Counted from the stretch's first letter, positions 1 to 12,538 are shown. The stretch is DNA of 64,000 nucleotides from Stratiolaelaps scimitus (GCA_019614645.1 JABWDB010000017.1:1240001-1304000); one strand, 5' to 3'. The notes: generated by a model not told the origin, from the letters alone. Program-made: numbers and translations.

Positions 1-3000
1 CAAGGGGTCAGGCGGGCTACGCAACGCCTGTCCGCGCAGACAATTAATGAATGAGCTGAAACGTAGATAGGAACGGAAGCCCGTTCTCCACAATGACAAA
101 GAGAGGATAGATACATGTACATTGGAGGTATCATGCATCTGTTGAGGCGTGCGGATCGTCGCTGGTCAACACGTCGCTCTCATTCATTCAAGATAAATGC
201 TCTACAATGATGTATCGAGTACAATGCTTCATCCAGGTAATGCTTAGCCCATTGCACAGCCCCTGCAACTTTTGCATGTTCATATGATGTTTATTTGTAT
301 TACACAATATGTGCATATAATACGTACAAATTAAAATAAAGTCATAATCCGATCCGCTGCATGGAACACGTGAATAAGCAGCAGTAAATAAATCGCCATT
401 CGTGCTCGAGGTGCCCAGATCAATTAAGTGATATAGGTAAACATCACGTACGCTATGATATAACCTTCTATTTATAATAAATAAATAAAGAAGGATGTTG
501 CATCCGCTCGTATGGTATTATTCGTAGGGGAAACTTTACGTGAACTGTTCTGGATACCGTTTTTGTATTACAATTGTAGCGTCACTTTGCTCGCTCGGTA
601 AATGCCCTAACTGTCCAGCTACGCTTTTGCACACATACACAGACGTAGTCATATACCATATACAGATATATACGAAGTGCGAATGCGGGTTTGTGCAGAA
701 GCACCAATCGAGACATTGTGTATACCTCGAAAACGTGTTGTGTGTGGTTTTTCCCTGCTGAGCTGTATGTGGACTGCCGCCTCTGCCTCCGTGTGCTGCA
801 CATGCGATAGCGGTTATGGATCGAGCGGAATAGCCACTGCGGACGTTGGTCAGAAATGAGAAAGATACTCGCTCGTTGTTCGCGTCAGCTGGTATCGCCT
901 GATTGTTGGCGGTTTTCGTGTGTTGGATGCACCGCCAGCGGTGTACTCGTGCGTGCACTGTCACAGACTACACAGGTCCGCGATACCGCTTGGACATTGG
1001 CGTCCCTTGTCCAGTCCAGCAGTCGGAATGCCTCTGAGTCGAGCGATCGTCCACACGGATCGGAGGATAGCCCACGAAGTCGGCAAACGTGCGAAAGAGC
1101 TACCCTGCCCAGCTATTACTCGACATGAACGGATACCGTGCTCAGCAACGTGCGGCATTGCTTTGGACAGTGGATGCCATTAGGAGCATTTGAACGAGCG
1201 TTCGCGCAGTATAGCGGACTGGTGATTGCTGTGTCGTATGGTTTGCACTGATGTATATGAATGTCAGAATGTCAGAAAACATTGCATAGCTAACGATGTT
1301 CGAGGAAGCCCATTGGAGTTAGTGGGCAAATTGTATCCTGCGAGGTAACTTGACAATCGTAAAAAGGAAAGGCTGCTAGTCTCGGATGTAGCGCATTAAG
1401 GAAACACTGTTTTGATACATTATTATGCTGTTTTTTTTACCGCTGAAGGCAATAAACCTGGCGACACTTTTTTTAAAGCTTGGTAAGTACCTGATGAACC
1501 TGAATATGAATCTCATTCACTCCGGGTCAACACAATTGCTGAACATACAATCTGCTGGCAGCTGCGAGCAGGAGGCCGTCATCCGCATATTACAGAACTC
1601 TGCAACGGGCAATGGGCGCTATGGGACAGATGGGTATATTTGTGTAAGACATAGTGCACTGCCCGGTGGTGCTTGTGAGCCAGCAAAATGATGTATAACA
1701 TATGTGTAGTATATATGTGTTTTGTACGTAGGGCTGCATTATTTTACGCTACACGATAACGTCCGCCCAACCATCCCATAGGTGGTATAGTGGGGAGTGT
1801 CTTCGACTGCTAGACAGGACGTGTACATGTTTGAGATCAGCATACATGGGACACAACTCTATAGCTAGTACCTGGACATACAGAACCTCGCGCATGTATT
1901 TGCATCCTAGTTCTTGAACACTAAGGCTAAAAGACGCAAGTTGAATAGGTTTATTTAGACCACGGTTACATTTTGCACAGCATATTTTGTCACTTTCACA
2001 TCTTGTCGACCCTCACCTTGGCAAGCGAGCACACAAGCTATTATACATATTTCTTGTGATGATCAACGGACGAACAACCAGCTTTGTAACACAATAGTCC
2101 GACGCCGTGGCCATTTTATCTTTTGCCGACGCAATAACTATTTTACTAGTATTTTACTCCGCCAAACGAACGGCCAACATCACAACATGATTCACACAAG
2201 AGGTAATGGCTATTTCGTCCGACAGAGTGTCACCGCGCCACTACCCCCGGGCTCTGTACCAGCGGAACTCAATCCTAAGAATGATTCAAAATAACGCTGC
2301 GAATGACTCCCACGTGAGATATTGGTCCCCCGTCAAGTGACCTTTGTGTCTCGGTAATAACTTTCAGCTGATTACGTTGATTCAATTTGCATAGATTAAT
2401 ATTTATTATCACTGCCGCCATTTCAACAAATCCGATTGAGAATCCTCAGATGTTAATGAAATCTTACTCGTTCAACTATTGTGGGGGGTCGATTGGGGGT
2501 GGGGGTGGTGAGGGTCGAGCTTCTCGATAGTCAAAATGTAAATCAACTACAGTTTGAAACGTTATTAATTTCAATGCTGATTTTTTCGATTTTCTTCACG
2601 AGGACCTTGGAGGGTTTATCGTTATGTCCTCGAAGGGCTCCCTAATTATAGCGTTTACTGCTTTTCTATGGCGCAGTAACCCCGGTGTAAATGTGAAGAG
2701 GCTCGAGCATCAATTGAAATGCTATTCTCCAACTCGGGTGAAGCAGAGAAAATTTTGCAATAGGTGAAAGGCCAAACGATTGCACAGGTCGTATCTGAGT
2801 TTACCTTAATGTACGCTTCCGATCATAGATTGAGCAAATTTAAGATTATATATAATATAAGATATACAATATAAGATTCTAGCGATTACTGATAGTTAAC
2901 TAATCATTGTTTAAGTAGTGAAAATAATCGATTTTGTGGTATTTGTTTTATTTGCGCAGTTTCGGTTACATATGGTCATTTGGAAATCCTGACGCAGTTT

Positions 3001-3070
3001 AGTTGGTTTTGTTAGTGCAGACTATGGCACTGCTTTTTCCTCACCGTATTTCCTGTTTGTTATCATGAAA
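1..3070. other. noncoding stretch, no gene seen
   Basis: Only short frames without a convincing start or domain were found. A possible splice donor (AAGCTTG then GTAAGT) lies near 1484, and a possible 48-bp open segment with an acceptor lies at about 1591-1638, but neither can be tied to a gene. A G-rich run at 2483-2514 is listed separately. The rest looks like intron or intergenic DNA. Confidence 0.5.
2483..2514 (+). other. potential G-quadruplex
   Basis: Four guanine runs (6, 5, 5 and 3 G) are separated by loops of 6, 1 and 6 bases, which fits the usual G3+ N1-7 quadruplex pattern on the plus strand. It lies in otherwise AT-rich noncoding DNA. Whether it folds, and whether it matters, is unknown. 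Confidence 0.5.
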
Positions 3071-3074
3071 AAAG

Positions 3075-3275
3075 ATGTCCGCTTTGTGGGCTTCTCCTGG
3101 CCGCTTCCAACGCCTTGAAGAACTTAACAATGATATGAAGACGCACGAAGTTTGGAGCCCCCCGCAAATGAAATTCGTAGCTATCTCAGGCGACAGCAAC
3201 AGGCATTTCAAGTTAGTTTCTATGTACGAAGCTCCTGGAAGGTTTCTTAACAGTGTCGATATCATCAAAGTGTAA
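3075..3275 (+). CDS. unrecognised 66-codon ORF or exon
   Basis: An ATG-started frame of 66 codons ends in TAA. Its product begins MSALWASPGRFQRLEEL, is mixed and hydrophilic, and resembles coding sequence more than most nearby frames. A pyrimidine-rich tract followed by AAAAAAG sits just before the ATG, so this could be a terminal exon beginning there instead of a complete gene. No domain was recognised and no AATAAA follows closely. The opposite strand is also open, which weakens the case. Confidence 0.2.
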   Translation: MSALWASPGRFQRLEELNNDMKTHEVWSPPQMKFVAISGDSNRHFKLVSMYEAPGRFLNSVDIIKV

Positions 3276-4108
3276 TTTTTCTAAAAAACCAAAAATGCAA
3301 CGCCCACTTTGCTGGCCCGGCCATTTCGACCGGCGATTTCCCCACCGACGTCCGTGTTTGGACGCACATTGTAATAGTGCCTTTATATCTTAGCGGGATT
3401 GCACAGCGACACTCCGAAATGCGGTAACATTTCGTTGTAGCGCTATTCTCTATTGAGCCACTTAGTATTACGCAGTAATCATATGAGCACTACTACGCTG
3501 TGTGTCGTCGCAACACAGCACAATAAGTCGCCCACAATCGCAGGCCGACCCTCGTGCAAGATACGCTTGTAGCCGGACCGAGTATTCACTCGTCTGAATC
3601 CTGACTGATAGTGAAAGGCATTGAAGCAAGGAAAGAGACTCAGAAACTGCTGGCCTCTCTCTCTCTCCTCTGTTCTGCTCAATTACATAATGCGCCATTG
3701 GCTGGTTGCGGCGCTTGTTGTTGTTGAACGTCGGACGCAACTTGTGTATGTGTGTGTGTATAACACGCAAGAGGGCTGAGTGGGTTGCGCTTGCCAGGGC
3801 CCTGTTTGGTCTGTTTGTGTGTAGCGGACGAAGTGGGACATCCCCCGTGTGCGAAGAGGTTTATTTTCAGAAAATTGCTTCCGCTTGCCGATCCCCAGGG
3901 GATTTTGTTCCACTGGAGCGCGAGCAGAGATAACCACGAGGAGATCGTAAGGGGCGAGCGCAGAGCTGCCTTGTAGCCGGCAACGTGGTGAACCACGTCT
4001 CTGGTGGACGATACAGCTAGGGGGTGAGACAGCAGGAGAACGCCGTACACCGTAGAACGAACGCCGTGGCTCGTGGCGGGGAAAAGGCAAAACTCTCTTT
4101 GTGTGAAG

Positions 4109-4168
4109 TATAATATATATATATATATATATACCACTCGACATATACGTGTGCATTCACTTTTCAGT
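4109..4168 (+). promoter_or_regulatory. candidate core promoter (TATA run plus TCAGT initiator)
   Basis: A (TA)n run at 4112-4133 lies about 33-54 bases upstream of a TCAGT motif at 4164-4168, which matches the arthropod initiator consensus. The flanking region 3480-4400 is richer in GC and CpG than its surroundings, and a strong splice donor follows at 4418. Together these suggest a transcription start at about 4166 on the plus strand. The (TA)n run is also an ordinary microsatellite, so the TATA assignment is weak. Confidence 0.25.
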
Positions 4169-4417
4169 ACCAAGAAATTGCCCCGCGTGAGAGAGCGAGA
4201 GTGCGACAAACGAACGCGACCCTCAGCGATTCAGGAAAGCCGCTGGGAGGTTTTGTTGCGTAGGGACGTGCTCTTCTCGGGGGTGGCGTATAAGGGCAGT
4301 AATGGTCGCAGTAGTCGTAATCATAGTTGTTTCTATTATTGCTGCAGCTCAAAAAGAGCTTCATTGTGAGTCTATTTGGCAAAAGACGGCCCAGCCTTTG
4401 CGATATTAATTTTAGAG
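4166..4417 (+). other. candidate noncoding first exon
   Basis: The segment runs from the candidate initiator to a near-consensus splice donor, GAG then GTAAGTG, with the GT at 4418-4419. No convincing reading frame crosses it, so if real it is a 5' untranslated exon. A second option is an acceptor ending at 4351 (long pyrimidine tract then CTGCAG) followed after 18 bases by GTGAGT. The downstream exons were not identified. Confidence 0.25.
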
Positions 4418-6497
4418 GTAAGTGTTTAATTGAGCAGTAGTACTACGTGGATGTGAAAAAAATACGTCATAAAGAAATCGCAATGTCTGTGATTCTATTT
4501 ACCTAGCTGGCTTGACAAACTACCTGGCTGGAAATAATTTTTTTAAGTGTGCAATATTTAAAGAAATGCGGATTCAGCATCGCTAGCCTAGAGGGCCATT
4601 GAATTCGATTCATTGCCAAGCACTGTGAATGACACAAACATCAATAACAATGATTTGCTGTCCAACGTACCATCTACGTTTCATCATGGAACATTCACTA
4701 CTCTGAGCACCTTTAGAATAAAAAAGCAAGAAGACTGAATGGACTCATGAGGGTTTTAATTTTTATCACACGAAAAAGTATGCGTAGCTACTCACAGATG
4801 ACTTGATTTTCAACTTTACGGTCACCGGAAGGGCATTATTATTTTTACAGAGGACGACGTTACTTGAGCACGGCTTGTGCTGGGACAGGGAAATTTTATT
4901 TTAGTTTCAGCTGGCCACTTTGACCCATATCGTCCTCCCCGCCCCATCTTTCGATAATGTATTATAATTCGATACACATTCGTTATTTAGACTGACAATC
5001 CATGCGTGCACGAAGGATGATGTTCCATCAGCGCTCTGGGATCGATTTCCTTGAAAAATAAGAGGAAGCAAAAAGCTGCGTGTGTTTGGTGCGTATAAAG
5101 GTTGCTGGCGATAAAGGCCCTCCTTCTCTAGATCCACAGGCAGTGATTACTTGAACAGGCTGATTCATTAGACACTAAGCCATAGGCTGGCTTATGATAG
5201 AAGATAATTGAAGTCAGTATAGCATAGCGCACATGCGTTCAAAAAGACCTCTGCACGCACAACATCAACGGAAGTGAAAAAGATGCGTAATTGAAACGCA
5301 TTCGCGAAGCTTACCTCGGCATGCGAAAGTCATGTACCTTCATGACAGAGAGGGTATAAATATTCGAATCAATATGGCATGACAAGTCGATATATTTTAA
5401 TCACCTGTTTACCTCTAAAGACAACTTCAATGCTCTGTGAGTTCTAACTCTGGCTTTGTACAGTACGCTTAGCTGAAAATCTAGATCAACGGCAGTTAAA
5501 TGTCACTAGTAGTTTAGCAATTACAATACTACCAGATGTCACAGAATTACTTCAGATTCATTCGAGTAGTAAAAAAGTAGTAACTAAACCGTAGAAAATG
5601 TTCCGCAAAAAATGGACTCACTTTAGCTTTTGTTTTTCAAATTTAGGCCGTTCTGATATCATTCTAGTCTTGCTATGATTAACTTATAACTTAATTGATA
5701 ACCTATGCCACATGCCCCGTGAAACTGCGTACGTGTCGAGGTGAAAATTTCATATTGGACCCGTTGCGCACATCTTTCTGGACCTTTCTCGCTATCTGTC
5801 ACAATGAATCTCATATGTGATTTATGAAACGCGAGGAGAACCCTTTCCAGTCGTGCAGTAGTCGACCCCTTCAGCCAGCCGAAATGGCGAATCCCTTGAG
5901 AAAGCGCCACCGAGTTGCGTAATTTGGAAACAAGCGGAAACCGTCTAATATATGGCAAGAGCTAGACGAGAGCTTTTTGATTCACGCTAGAAGTGCGTAA
6001 TCCCCCAATGTGTGCGCAAATGACCTACAGGAGCTATTATTATCACATATGTTAGCCAAGATTCGACATCTCAACGGCCTTCTTATGCTCTCATTCGCGG
6101 AGTGCTTGCGCACTTCGGAGTAGCTCGCTAAATCCTCCCTTGTATTGCGTTGCCGCCTTGAATTCGAGAGAGCTCCGCCTTAACATAACGTTGTCATTCA
6201 CAACAATGGCCCTTCGTATATATCGTAGATACATATGCATGTGCAGCTACGACATTCAACCTGTGTTCCACCACGAATAGAAAGTGGTACCATTGAAACA
6301 ATTTGAAAATTAATCTTATACTATTCCAGCTGGCCATAGTTCATAGTTACATGTGACGCATTGAAATGATGTTGTATATAATACTAAAATCAGTGTGCTT
6401 CATTTCGCACGAAATATGCTGCATGTACCATAACAGAGTTTAGATTAGTGATACGCAGCTGTCTGCATCAGATAGACTCCCGCCGCGTAGCACTCAC
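4418..6497. other. noncoding stretch, probably intron
   Basis: AT-rich DNA with no supported gene. Isolated splice-like signals occur (a strong acceptor on the plus strand ending at about 4910, a minus-strand donor GAG then GTAAGC near 5317), but the flanking open segments are under 20 codons and were not called. Confidence 0.45.
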
Positions 6498-6563
6498 CGC
6501 GTGGCAGAGTAACGATCAGTTTTTTTTCGCTATTCGTTTGTAATAATAATCGACAAGGCGCGG
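6498..6563 (-). CDS. candidate internal exon, unrecognised
   Basis: On the minus strand a 66-bp segment sits between an acceptor (TTGTTCTACTATATAG) and a consensus donor (GCG then GTGAGT). One frame is open throughout (2 bases, 21 codons, 1 base) and gives a product containing LLLQTNSEKKLIVTLPR. Short exons arise by chance, so confidence is low. It could be a 3' part of the minus-strand gene suggested by other candidate exons at 15.6-33.4 kb. Confidence 0.2.
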
Positions 6564-7917
6564 CTATATAGTAGAACAAATCCTTGACCGCTTGCGTATT
6601 AATGACCTCTACACATATATTACCGCACAGCGCCTTGATGTGTAGAACGTTAAATTATATGAACAATACGACACGGAAATAATTTGCGTATAGGCTGCAC
6701 ACGTTGTTCTTCGAGTTGCGAGCGTTTGTTTATCGGTTGTTCGCCTCTGATTTGGTGATTATCCGGCACGGGAGAGTGCTCTCCTTGGCGATATCACGTA
6801 TACATATTTCTGCATATATATAACATAGCACTGTGACTATGTTGCAGGCAATTAGTGCTGTGGGAATGTCTCTCTTGACTTCATATTTACTATTTTGAAC
6901 TTGTTACATATATATGCATTTAGCATGCGTGTTTAGCATTGGTGATGGTGATCATGGTAATAATAATAATAACAACAGCAATATCAATGGTTGAAATGTA
7001 ATTAGATTTTTGGAAAAATGCATTTGTACGCCCACACCCGACGTTAACTCCACCGTAGTTCTCTGTGGGAGCACTCAGCCTTAATCGCTGCAGTGTTTTT
7101 ATGACCCCGCACACTCTGAGCTTGTTCCGAACAACGGTTTGGATCCGACGCAATACTGTGTCAATGAAGCACACCTCTCGCGACTTATCCTTCTCTATGC
7201 GGGATATCACCTGGAAGACTGTTTTCATCAATGAGCGGAAAGAATTAGCCCGCATTTCTTTCCTGCTGCCCGAGTGTGTGTGTCTGCGAATGCTTCGCCT
7301 TTAATGAGGCGATGCTGTTGCGTAATTATGCAATTACGAAGAATGCATGTTTGCAACGTCAAAAAGCAACGAGTTTCACTCTCCCAGCAACCGAAACAAC
7401 CGTTGGATGCTGTTGTTTATGAGAAACACGTTCGTTCGCCTGCGTACCGGCCTGGTTGGCGAAGCAGGACCTGAACCTACCCTATTCACCTCGCCTTGCC
7501 CCTTGATTCAACGACGGTGAGAAGCTTCATTGCTGCATTCAGCTACGTGGCGATTTTTGGAGAGAATATGATTCAACGCGCTATGAGACTTCCTCTCGTC
7601 GGACCCGCTCCGAGGGTAAGCTCCAGTAAGCGGCGAACGAGGCCACTTGAAGTCTGAAGGGATGCTAATAATATGAAACTCTATGCATTATGGCTAGGTT
7701 TAGTAGAGAGGAGCGGAGTATGGAGAGGTATGGAGAGGTTGCGTCAGCCCTGAAAATTTACCTATAATGCATCTCTCAACCTTGGAGTAGAGAGATGAAT
7801 TAAAGGGAAATTTCCCGGACTGACTCACCGTCAACATTTAACATTCACGGTACTGCTTTCGCCATTGTTTTGTCCGTCCTATGAAACAATGTATTATAGG
7901 TAAACGCAACAAAGAGT
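6564..7917. other. noncoding stretch
   Basis: No supported gene. The ORFs here overlap on both strands and show no domain, start context or paired splice sites. GTG/TG-rich and AAT-rich simple sequence occurs near 6930-6975. Confidence 0.45.
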
Positions 7918-8085
7918 CGGCCGTGTCGAACGGGAAAAGTGGCCCTGGACCAGGGCAGAGGAGTAGGTGCACAAGTTCGATCCCCACAGTTTCACACTTA
8001 CGTTGAAGGGGTTCGTCTTACGAATCAATACCGAAAGCACTACCGAGGGCGTTAAATGTGTGTGGCCTTGAGCCAACTTGGAAAA
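7918..8085 (+). repeat. SINE-like family A, copy 1
   Basis: This is one of four diverged copies of the same sequence in the window. It has a Pol III B-box-like GTTCGATCCCC at 7975-7985, then a body containing GGGGTTCGTCTTACGAA and a 3' segment GCGTTAAATG ending in a short stem (TGGC and GCCA). The order of these blocks matches the copies at 33.1 and 38.8 kb. An A-box-like TGGCCC lies upstream. No target duplication was found, so its ends are approximate. Family A is probably a tRNA-derived SINE, though an unrelated short repeat that shares a tRNA-like box is possible. Confidence 0.5.
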
Positions 8086-9774
8086 TTTGCTATTAGGTTA
8101 GAAGAGTGATATCCTGACTCAGAACTTAATGACAGTTCACCCGAAATACATCGTTGATGCTATGAAGTAATTCTGAATTTTCAAGAAAACCGCCGGCCTG
8201 AAGAGTACGTGTGAATCGCGGTACGAGAATAGACTGGAGGCGCCTTGACTACATGATCGTGCATCGCGGTTTGTCTGCAAGTTATGTCTCACAGTTTCTA
8301 TTTATCTTCGGACCTTTCCTTGAGAAGAAATGGCCCCAACAGCTATTGCGAGGGACTGTTTATCACGTGCGCGGTAAAAGAACTTGAATTTTTGCGGGCT
8401 GCACACCGCCACCTTTAAATTCGAGCGCCTTGCGGAGACGTCAGCCAGGGACTTCAGCTAGTGTACGGTCTCATGGACAGATAGGTGAGAAGCCAGAGGT
8501 GAACGAGTCCGTGAGATGCTTTATTGAGAGGCGGACGCGCGACTGAGCCAGACTGTATTGGTTTACTTTTCGAAGTTATTATACAAGGACACGTTCCGCA
8601 CCATAGGCTGACATGATAGGCTGTATCGGCGGGGCGCAAATTCTGTAACATTGTGGACCCTTCGTACCGCACAGGTAGTACTCCGGAAGGCTCGTCCTGA
8701 TGAACGTGGAAATGCCCGAACTACTGCGCTGATCTATGGCGGGCGTGCCTAACTTTGATCGGCCTCCGCTGCTGGTAGTAGACGCTGGGGTCAATTAAGG
8801 TCTCGGTCGGCGGAAGGTGTTTATGCCTGATATTTCTTCATAGGATCTTCACCAGTGTGATAGAGTTCAGGAAAGGAAGGAGTTGATAGAATTCCTTGGC
8901 GCAATGCCTCAGATCGAACATTGGGCCGACACCATGCTTGTAAGCAGAGACAACTGGAGAATTATGGACTGGTTTGTTACTAAGGTATTGACAGAGAAAG
9001 GTATAGAGAGAGCGTGAGCAGAAGTCGAAACTCAGTGGACTAAAACAAACTCATATTATTATTATTATTACTGTTGTATGTACATAAGCATATCCCGACG
9101 CGAGGTGACGCCTGTTGATATACCTGCTGCGTCTGGCCACTTCCCTCTCGAAAACTTTCCACACAGAGTTGGCAAATACACATTCACACATCACAATTGT
9201 AATAAATTATAACACCAAAATAAACCTGCCGGCTATTCTGTAATAGATCGGTCCCAAAACAAAACATTGAGGCCAACTAACAGTTGGATAAGATAGTCGG
9301 AAACGTCTCGCCCATCGTGAGTGGTGCACTCATTCCCTTAAAGCAACTTTGCTAGTTTAACGAGGCAACATAGTGAGGAAACTATTTACACTGTTATGGG
9401 CTTAAAAAGGTAAATGAAACTAAGACAGACTCCATCATCAAGTACAAAGACAAACGCTACTCGAATGATGGGCAGCGTTGAATGACCCGCTAAGTCTTCG
9501 TGGGAATCCTCTTTCTCTCTATACTTTCGTACAAAATCCGCCGTATAAGGAGTGCTCCCGCGGGAACACAATTGCACAAACCGTGCGTACCTTATGTACA
9601 CACATGCGACTAGATAGAGACAACTATTCACCAGAGACTTCTCAGGTGGTCGCGTAGGACCATATGGCTCAGAGCAGGGGAATGGTTTTCGGTTAAGTAG
9701 CGAGCCTTAGAAAGGGACCTACTTACTGAACCTGTGTGAACGAATACTTCCAAGGCATGACACCCATCATGTAG

Positions 9775-10059
9775 GGCTATTTCTCAAATTGTGAACTACT
9801 GAAGAAATATCTGAAGCAAGAAAACCGAGCAATTGGTCGTTCTAAAGAGGATAATTCAGTAAATCCTATGGATTCTTCAGATGTAAATCTTCTTAATATT
9901 CTCGAGGGAAGGGTTAAATACATACATCAAATTCTTGCGATGTGCGATAGATTTATTGAAAGAATCGCCTCTGATAGGAGTCCGATTTACAGAATTGCGA
10001 AGCCTGTTGTTAGAAATAACCACATGAATGGCGATGTAAATTTTTATATGACACTTTAG
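9775..10059 (+). CDS. unrecognised 94-codon open frame
   Basis: A frame open from just after a TAG at 9772-9774 runs 94 codons to TAG. The TAG itself could be the end of a splice acceptor. An internal ATG gives a 63-residue product beginning MDSSDVNLLNILEGRVKYIH. The composition is rich in polar and charged residues and looks protein-like, yet no domain or family was recognised. It could be a terminal exon, a relic of a mobile element or chance. Confidence 0.22.
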   Translation, partial: GYFSNCELLKKYLKQENRAIGRSKEDNSVNPMDSSDVNLLNILEGRVKYIHQILAMCDRFIERIASDRSPIYRIAKPVVRNNHMNGDVNFYMTL

Positions 10060-10649
10060 TCTAATATATATATATACATATATACATAATACAATGGTAA
10101 GAGCAACAACGATAATCATGGTGGCAGGTCTTTGACACAGTGTGAACGTCACACATTTAATCGAAACAGAATAGTCAGTGCAAACAATTTTCCTGCTCTC
10201 CCTTGACACGGTATTAGTCTATTTTTAGGTGTTCTAGAGTAATCTTGCACAGCCCTGCCGTGGCTGTGCATGTGCCCTTCAATGGTACTCCCCACCGAAG
10301 CGACACCTTGTTAGACACTCCGCGATGTTTACAGCGCCGATGTTCACAGTCGGAGCCAAATGCTCGTGATTATTATGTTTCTAAAAATACAATCCAACCT
10401 GTGAGACTAGATCATGTATAATGCATGCATAACAATAGCAAAATGAAGCAAGGCGGACAATAGGATGCCTCCAACGGTGCGATGCATTCTTGTCTTTCTT
10501 GATTTGATCTTGAGTCAACGCATCTGACGACGTCAGCGACATCAGACGTGTCCGTTTGTCAATGAAAGGGTAAGAGCTTATTTTCGTGATTGTCCTGAGT
10601 CCCGAGTGTCCGGATAGAGGTCTTCGCACAGGCCTTACTCTACGCGCGT

Positions 10650-10690
10650 TCAGCTTAGTCCATCGTTCGCTTTGTTATTCACGGCCAAAT
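10650..10690 (-). CDS. candidate terminal exon, 13 codons
   Basis: On the minus strand an acceptor (CACATTTTCATATAG) is followed by two bases, 12 sense codons (product LAVNNKANDGLS) and TGA. Its incoming phase fits the outgoing phase of the candidate exon at 15599-15664, which ends with one base of a split codon. No AATAAA was seen just downstream. The exon is very short, so this is a weak proposal. Confidence 0.15.
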
Positions 10691-11252
10691 CTATATGAAA
10701 ATGTGTTCAAAGTCAGAAATCGGTGTAAAACGTAATGATTAGACTCTCATAGATTAGAATCGAATGCAGTTGAGCAAATTCAGCAGCGTGACGTTCGGAG
10801 AACTCATTTCGTCGTCTAACCGTCACTTCTATGTCAATGTTTAACAGGGTGTTGGGAAAGCACCACGACCCTATGGGAGGCCAAGCGAAATGAACGGCTT
10901 ACAAGGGAATCTTTTCCACAATATTGTTTCTTTCTCGTTTTGATCTTGGAACATAGCTCCCCCCTCTCCTCCCTTGGGACACGCGCGAATCCGTAAATAC
11001 AGATCCAGATAGGAATGCGTAATTTAAAATGACAGTTGAAGAGGAAAAGATCACATTCAGGAGAAGTCCACGAAGGACTTGCGTGATACTGCAACGAATG
11101 GGAGATCAATTTGTTATTTCGCCTACCGGGTCTATACAAAAAAGGTATAGGTCACTGCACCACAAAATCTTGAAGCACTGGCGGGATTCCAATTGTACAG
11201 TTTATCGTCGCGTACGAGATCTGTTCTAGACTTCGTTATATCTACAAAAATA

Positions 11253-11278
11253 TTAGGTAGTCCCCAGCAAACTGTCGC
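11253..11278 (+). repeat. mariner-1 terminal inverted repeat, left
   Basis: The first 16 bases match the right end exactly. Over 26 bases there are only two clear mismatches (positions 17 and 20). This end lies beyond the transposase C-terminus. It is the expected transposase binding site. Confidence 0.92.
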
Positions 11279-11339
11279 CTCTTTAAATGCCAATAACTTT
11301 TGAACTAAATGAGTTAGAACAAAGATCTTTTGGTATGAG

Positions 11340-12393
11340 TTAGAGGTACTCTCCAGCTTTATTGACACACCGATTCCAGCGCTCTGGGAGTTTTGAAATA
11401 GCCAAATATTTACCATTTGCGTTTCCATATATAATTTCGTTATCTATTGCTTTTGTGAGTAACTCGACGGTTGCATATGGAACCCCACCTATTGCCCTTT
11501 TTAATGCATGGAAACAACCATAATCACATGGGCTTAAATCAGGAGAATATGGGGGTTGATGCCATCGCTCAATATTGTTCCCCTCCATCCAGGTCGTAAT
11601 TTCAGCAGTGCGGTGAGGTCTTGCGTTGTCGTCGAGTAACCACACTCGGTGCTGTCGATCCCCACGCCATTTGTTCATCAATCCTTTCAAGAAGCCGAGA
11701 TATCGGGGAGCATTGAGTTTTTCGTTTGCCGCTAATATTTCGTAATAGCAAACACCCTTGATATCCAGAGCGAGTATCATCAACACCTTTCGTCCGAATC
11801 TATCTGGCACTGCCACAGACGCCGCCACTTCACCTTGTCGGAGCCACTGTTTTGCTTGGTCCTTCTCAGGGGGTCTATGCAGGCTAACCCATGTCTCGTC
11901 TATCGACACGGTGTGCTCTAAGCGACTGGTTTGTTGCGTATAAGTATTCAAATTAGATGTCGAACACTCCACACGCATTTTCATCTGCTCAGCAGTCAGT
12001 ATATGGGGAACCCATTTTGCATTGATTTTCTTCATCTTCAGTACATTGGTGACAATTTTATGACATGTCACCCGAGGAATCCCAGTTTCAGCCGACAAAG
12101 ACCTCATGGACCAAGCTCTAGTTTGCTCAAAAGCTGCCTTGATTATGTCAATCCGTTCGTCCCTTGTCGCACCTGATTGCTGGTCCCCACCTCGATGGTC
12201 ATCGGTGTCCATATCTCCACTGTTAAATCGCTCGCACCAACGTTGCACCGTTCGCAGGCATAAGGCAGACCTGCCGTAAGGCGTTCACTAATTGTCGATA
12301 GATTTCAGCTGGAGGGTGTTTTTGGAGAAACAAAAACTTGATGATTTCCCGTTGATTTTTGGGGGAATTTGAACTTTTTGCTGCAGCGTCCAT
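11340..12393 (-). pseudogene. mariner transposase (DD34D), one frameshift
   Basis: The enzyme excises the element and inserts it at TA. The likely start is the ATG at 12393 (MDAAAKSSNSPKNQREI); a frame reaching back into the repeat is not needed. An N-terminal helix-turn-helix region is followed by a second one and the family motif WVPHIL. The catalytic triad is intact: Asp in SIDETWV, Asp in LLDDNARPH and Asp in YSPDLSPCDYG, with exactly 34 residues between the last two, the mariner spacing. The total of about 348 residues matches the family norm. The first 46 or so codons (12393 to about 12255) are in one frame and the rest in another, with the frame change between about 12240 and 12275. 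Apart from that shift there is no in-frame stop, so the copy is fairly young. Confidence 0.93.
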
Positions 12394-12512
12394 CTTTCTG
12401 ATCGTATCGAAACCACTCAGTGTTCGAAAGGAAGCCACGTTCCTACCGCGTGCCCACTCCAAAAATGAACGCATTGTGTGGCGTAGTTCGGGCTGTGCGC
12501 CATCCGAAAGGC

Positions 12513-12538
12513 GCGACAATTCGCTGGGGACTACCTAA
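12513..12538 (-). repeat. mariner-1 terminal inverted repeat, right
   Basis: Read on the minus strand this end begins TTAGGTAGTCCCCAGC and continues GAATTGTCGC, mirroring the left end. It lies about 120 bp upstream of the transposase start codon. Confidence 0.92.

Larger units (their letters stand above)
8086..11250. other. mostly noncoding stretch
   Basis: Apart from the open frame at 9775-10059 and the short candidate exon at 10650-10690, no gene is supported. There is an ATT trinucleotide run at about 9056-9070 and a TA-rich run near 10065-10085. GC and CpG content are unremarkable. Confidence 0.4.
11253..12538 (-). mobile_element. mariner-type DNA transposon, near complete (mariner-1)
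   Basis: A 1286-bp element is bounded by inverted ends that both begin TTAGGTAGTCCCCAGC, with a TA target duplication at 11251-11252 and 12539-12540. Size, ends, target site and encoded protein all fit the Tc1/mariner superfamily. It moves by cut and paste through its own transposase. The single transposase frame, read on the minus strand, is broken by one frameshift, so this copy is probably inactive. Its boundaries are exact. Confidence 0.93.

Noticed and set aside
8820..9040. Possible third minus- or plus-strand gene near 8.4-9.0 kb
   Set aside because: The frames are short, overlap on both strands and have no domain or splice pair.
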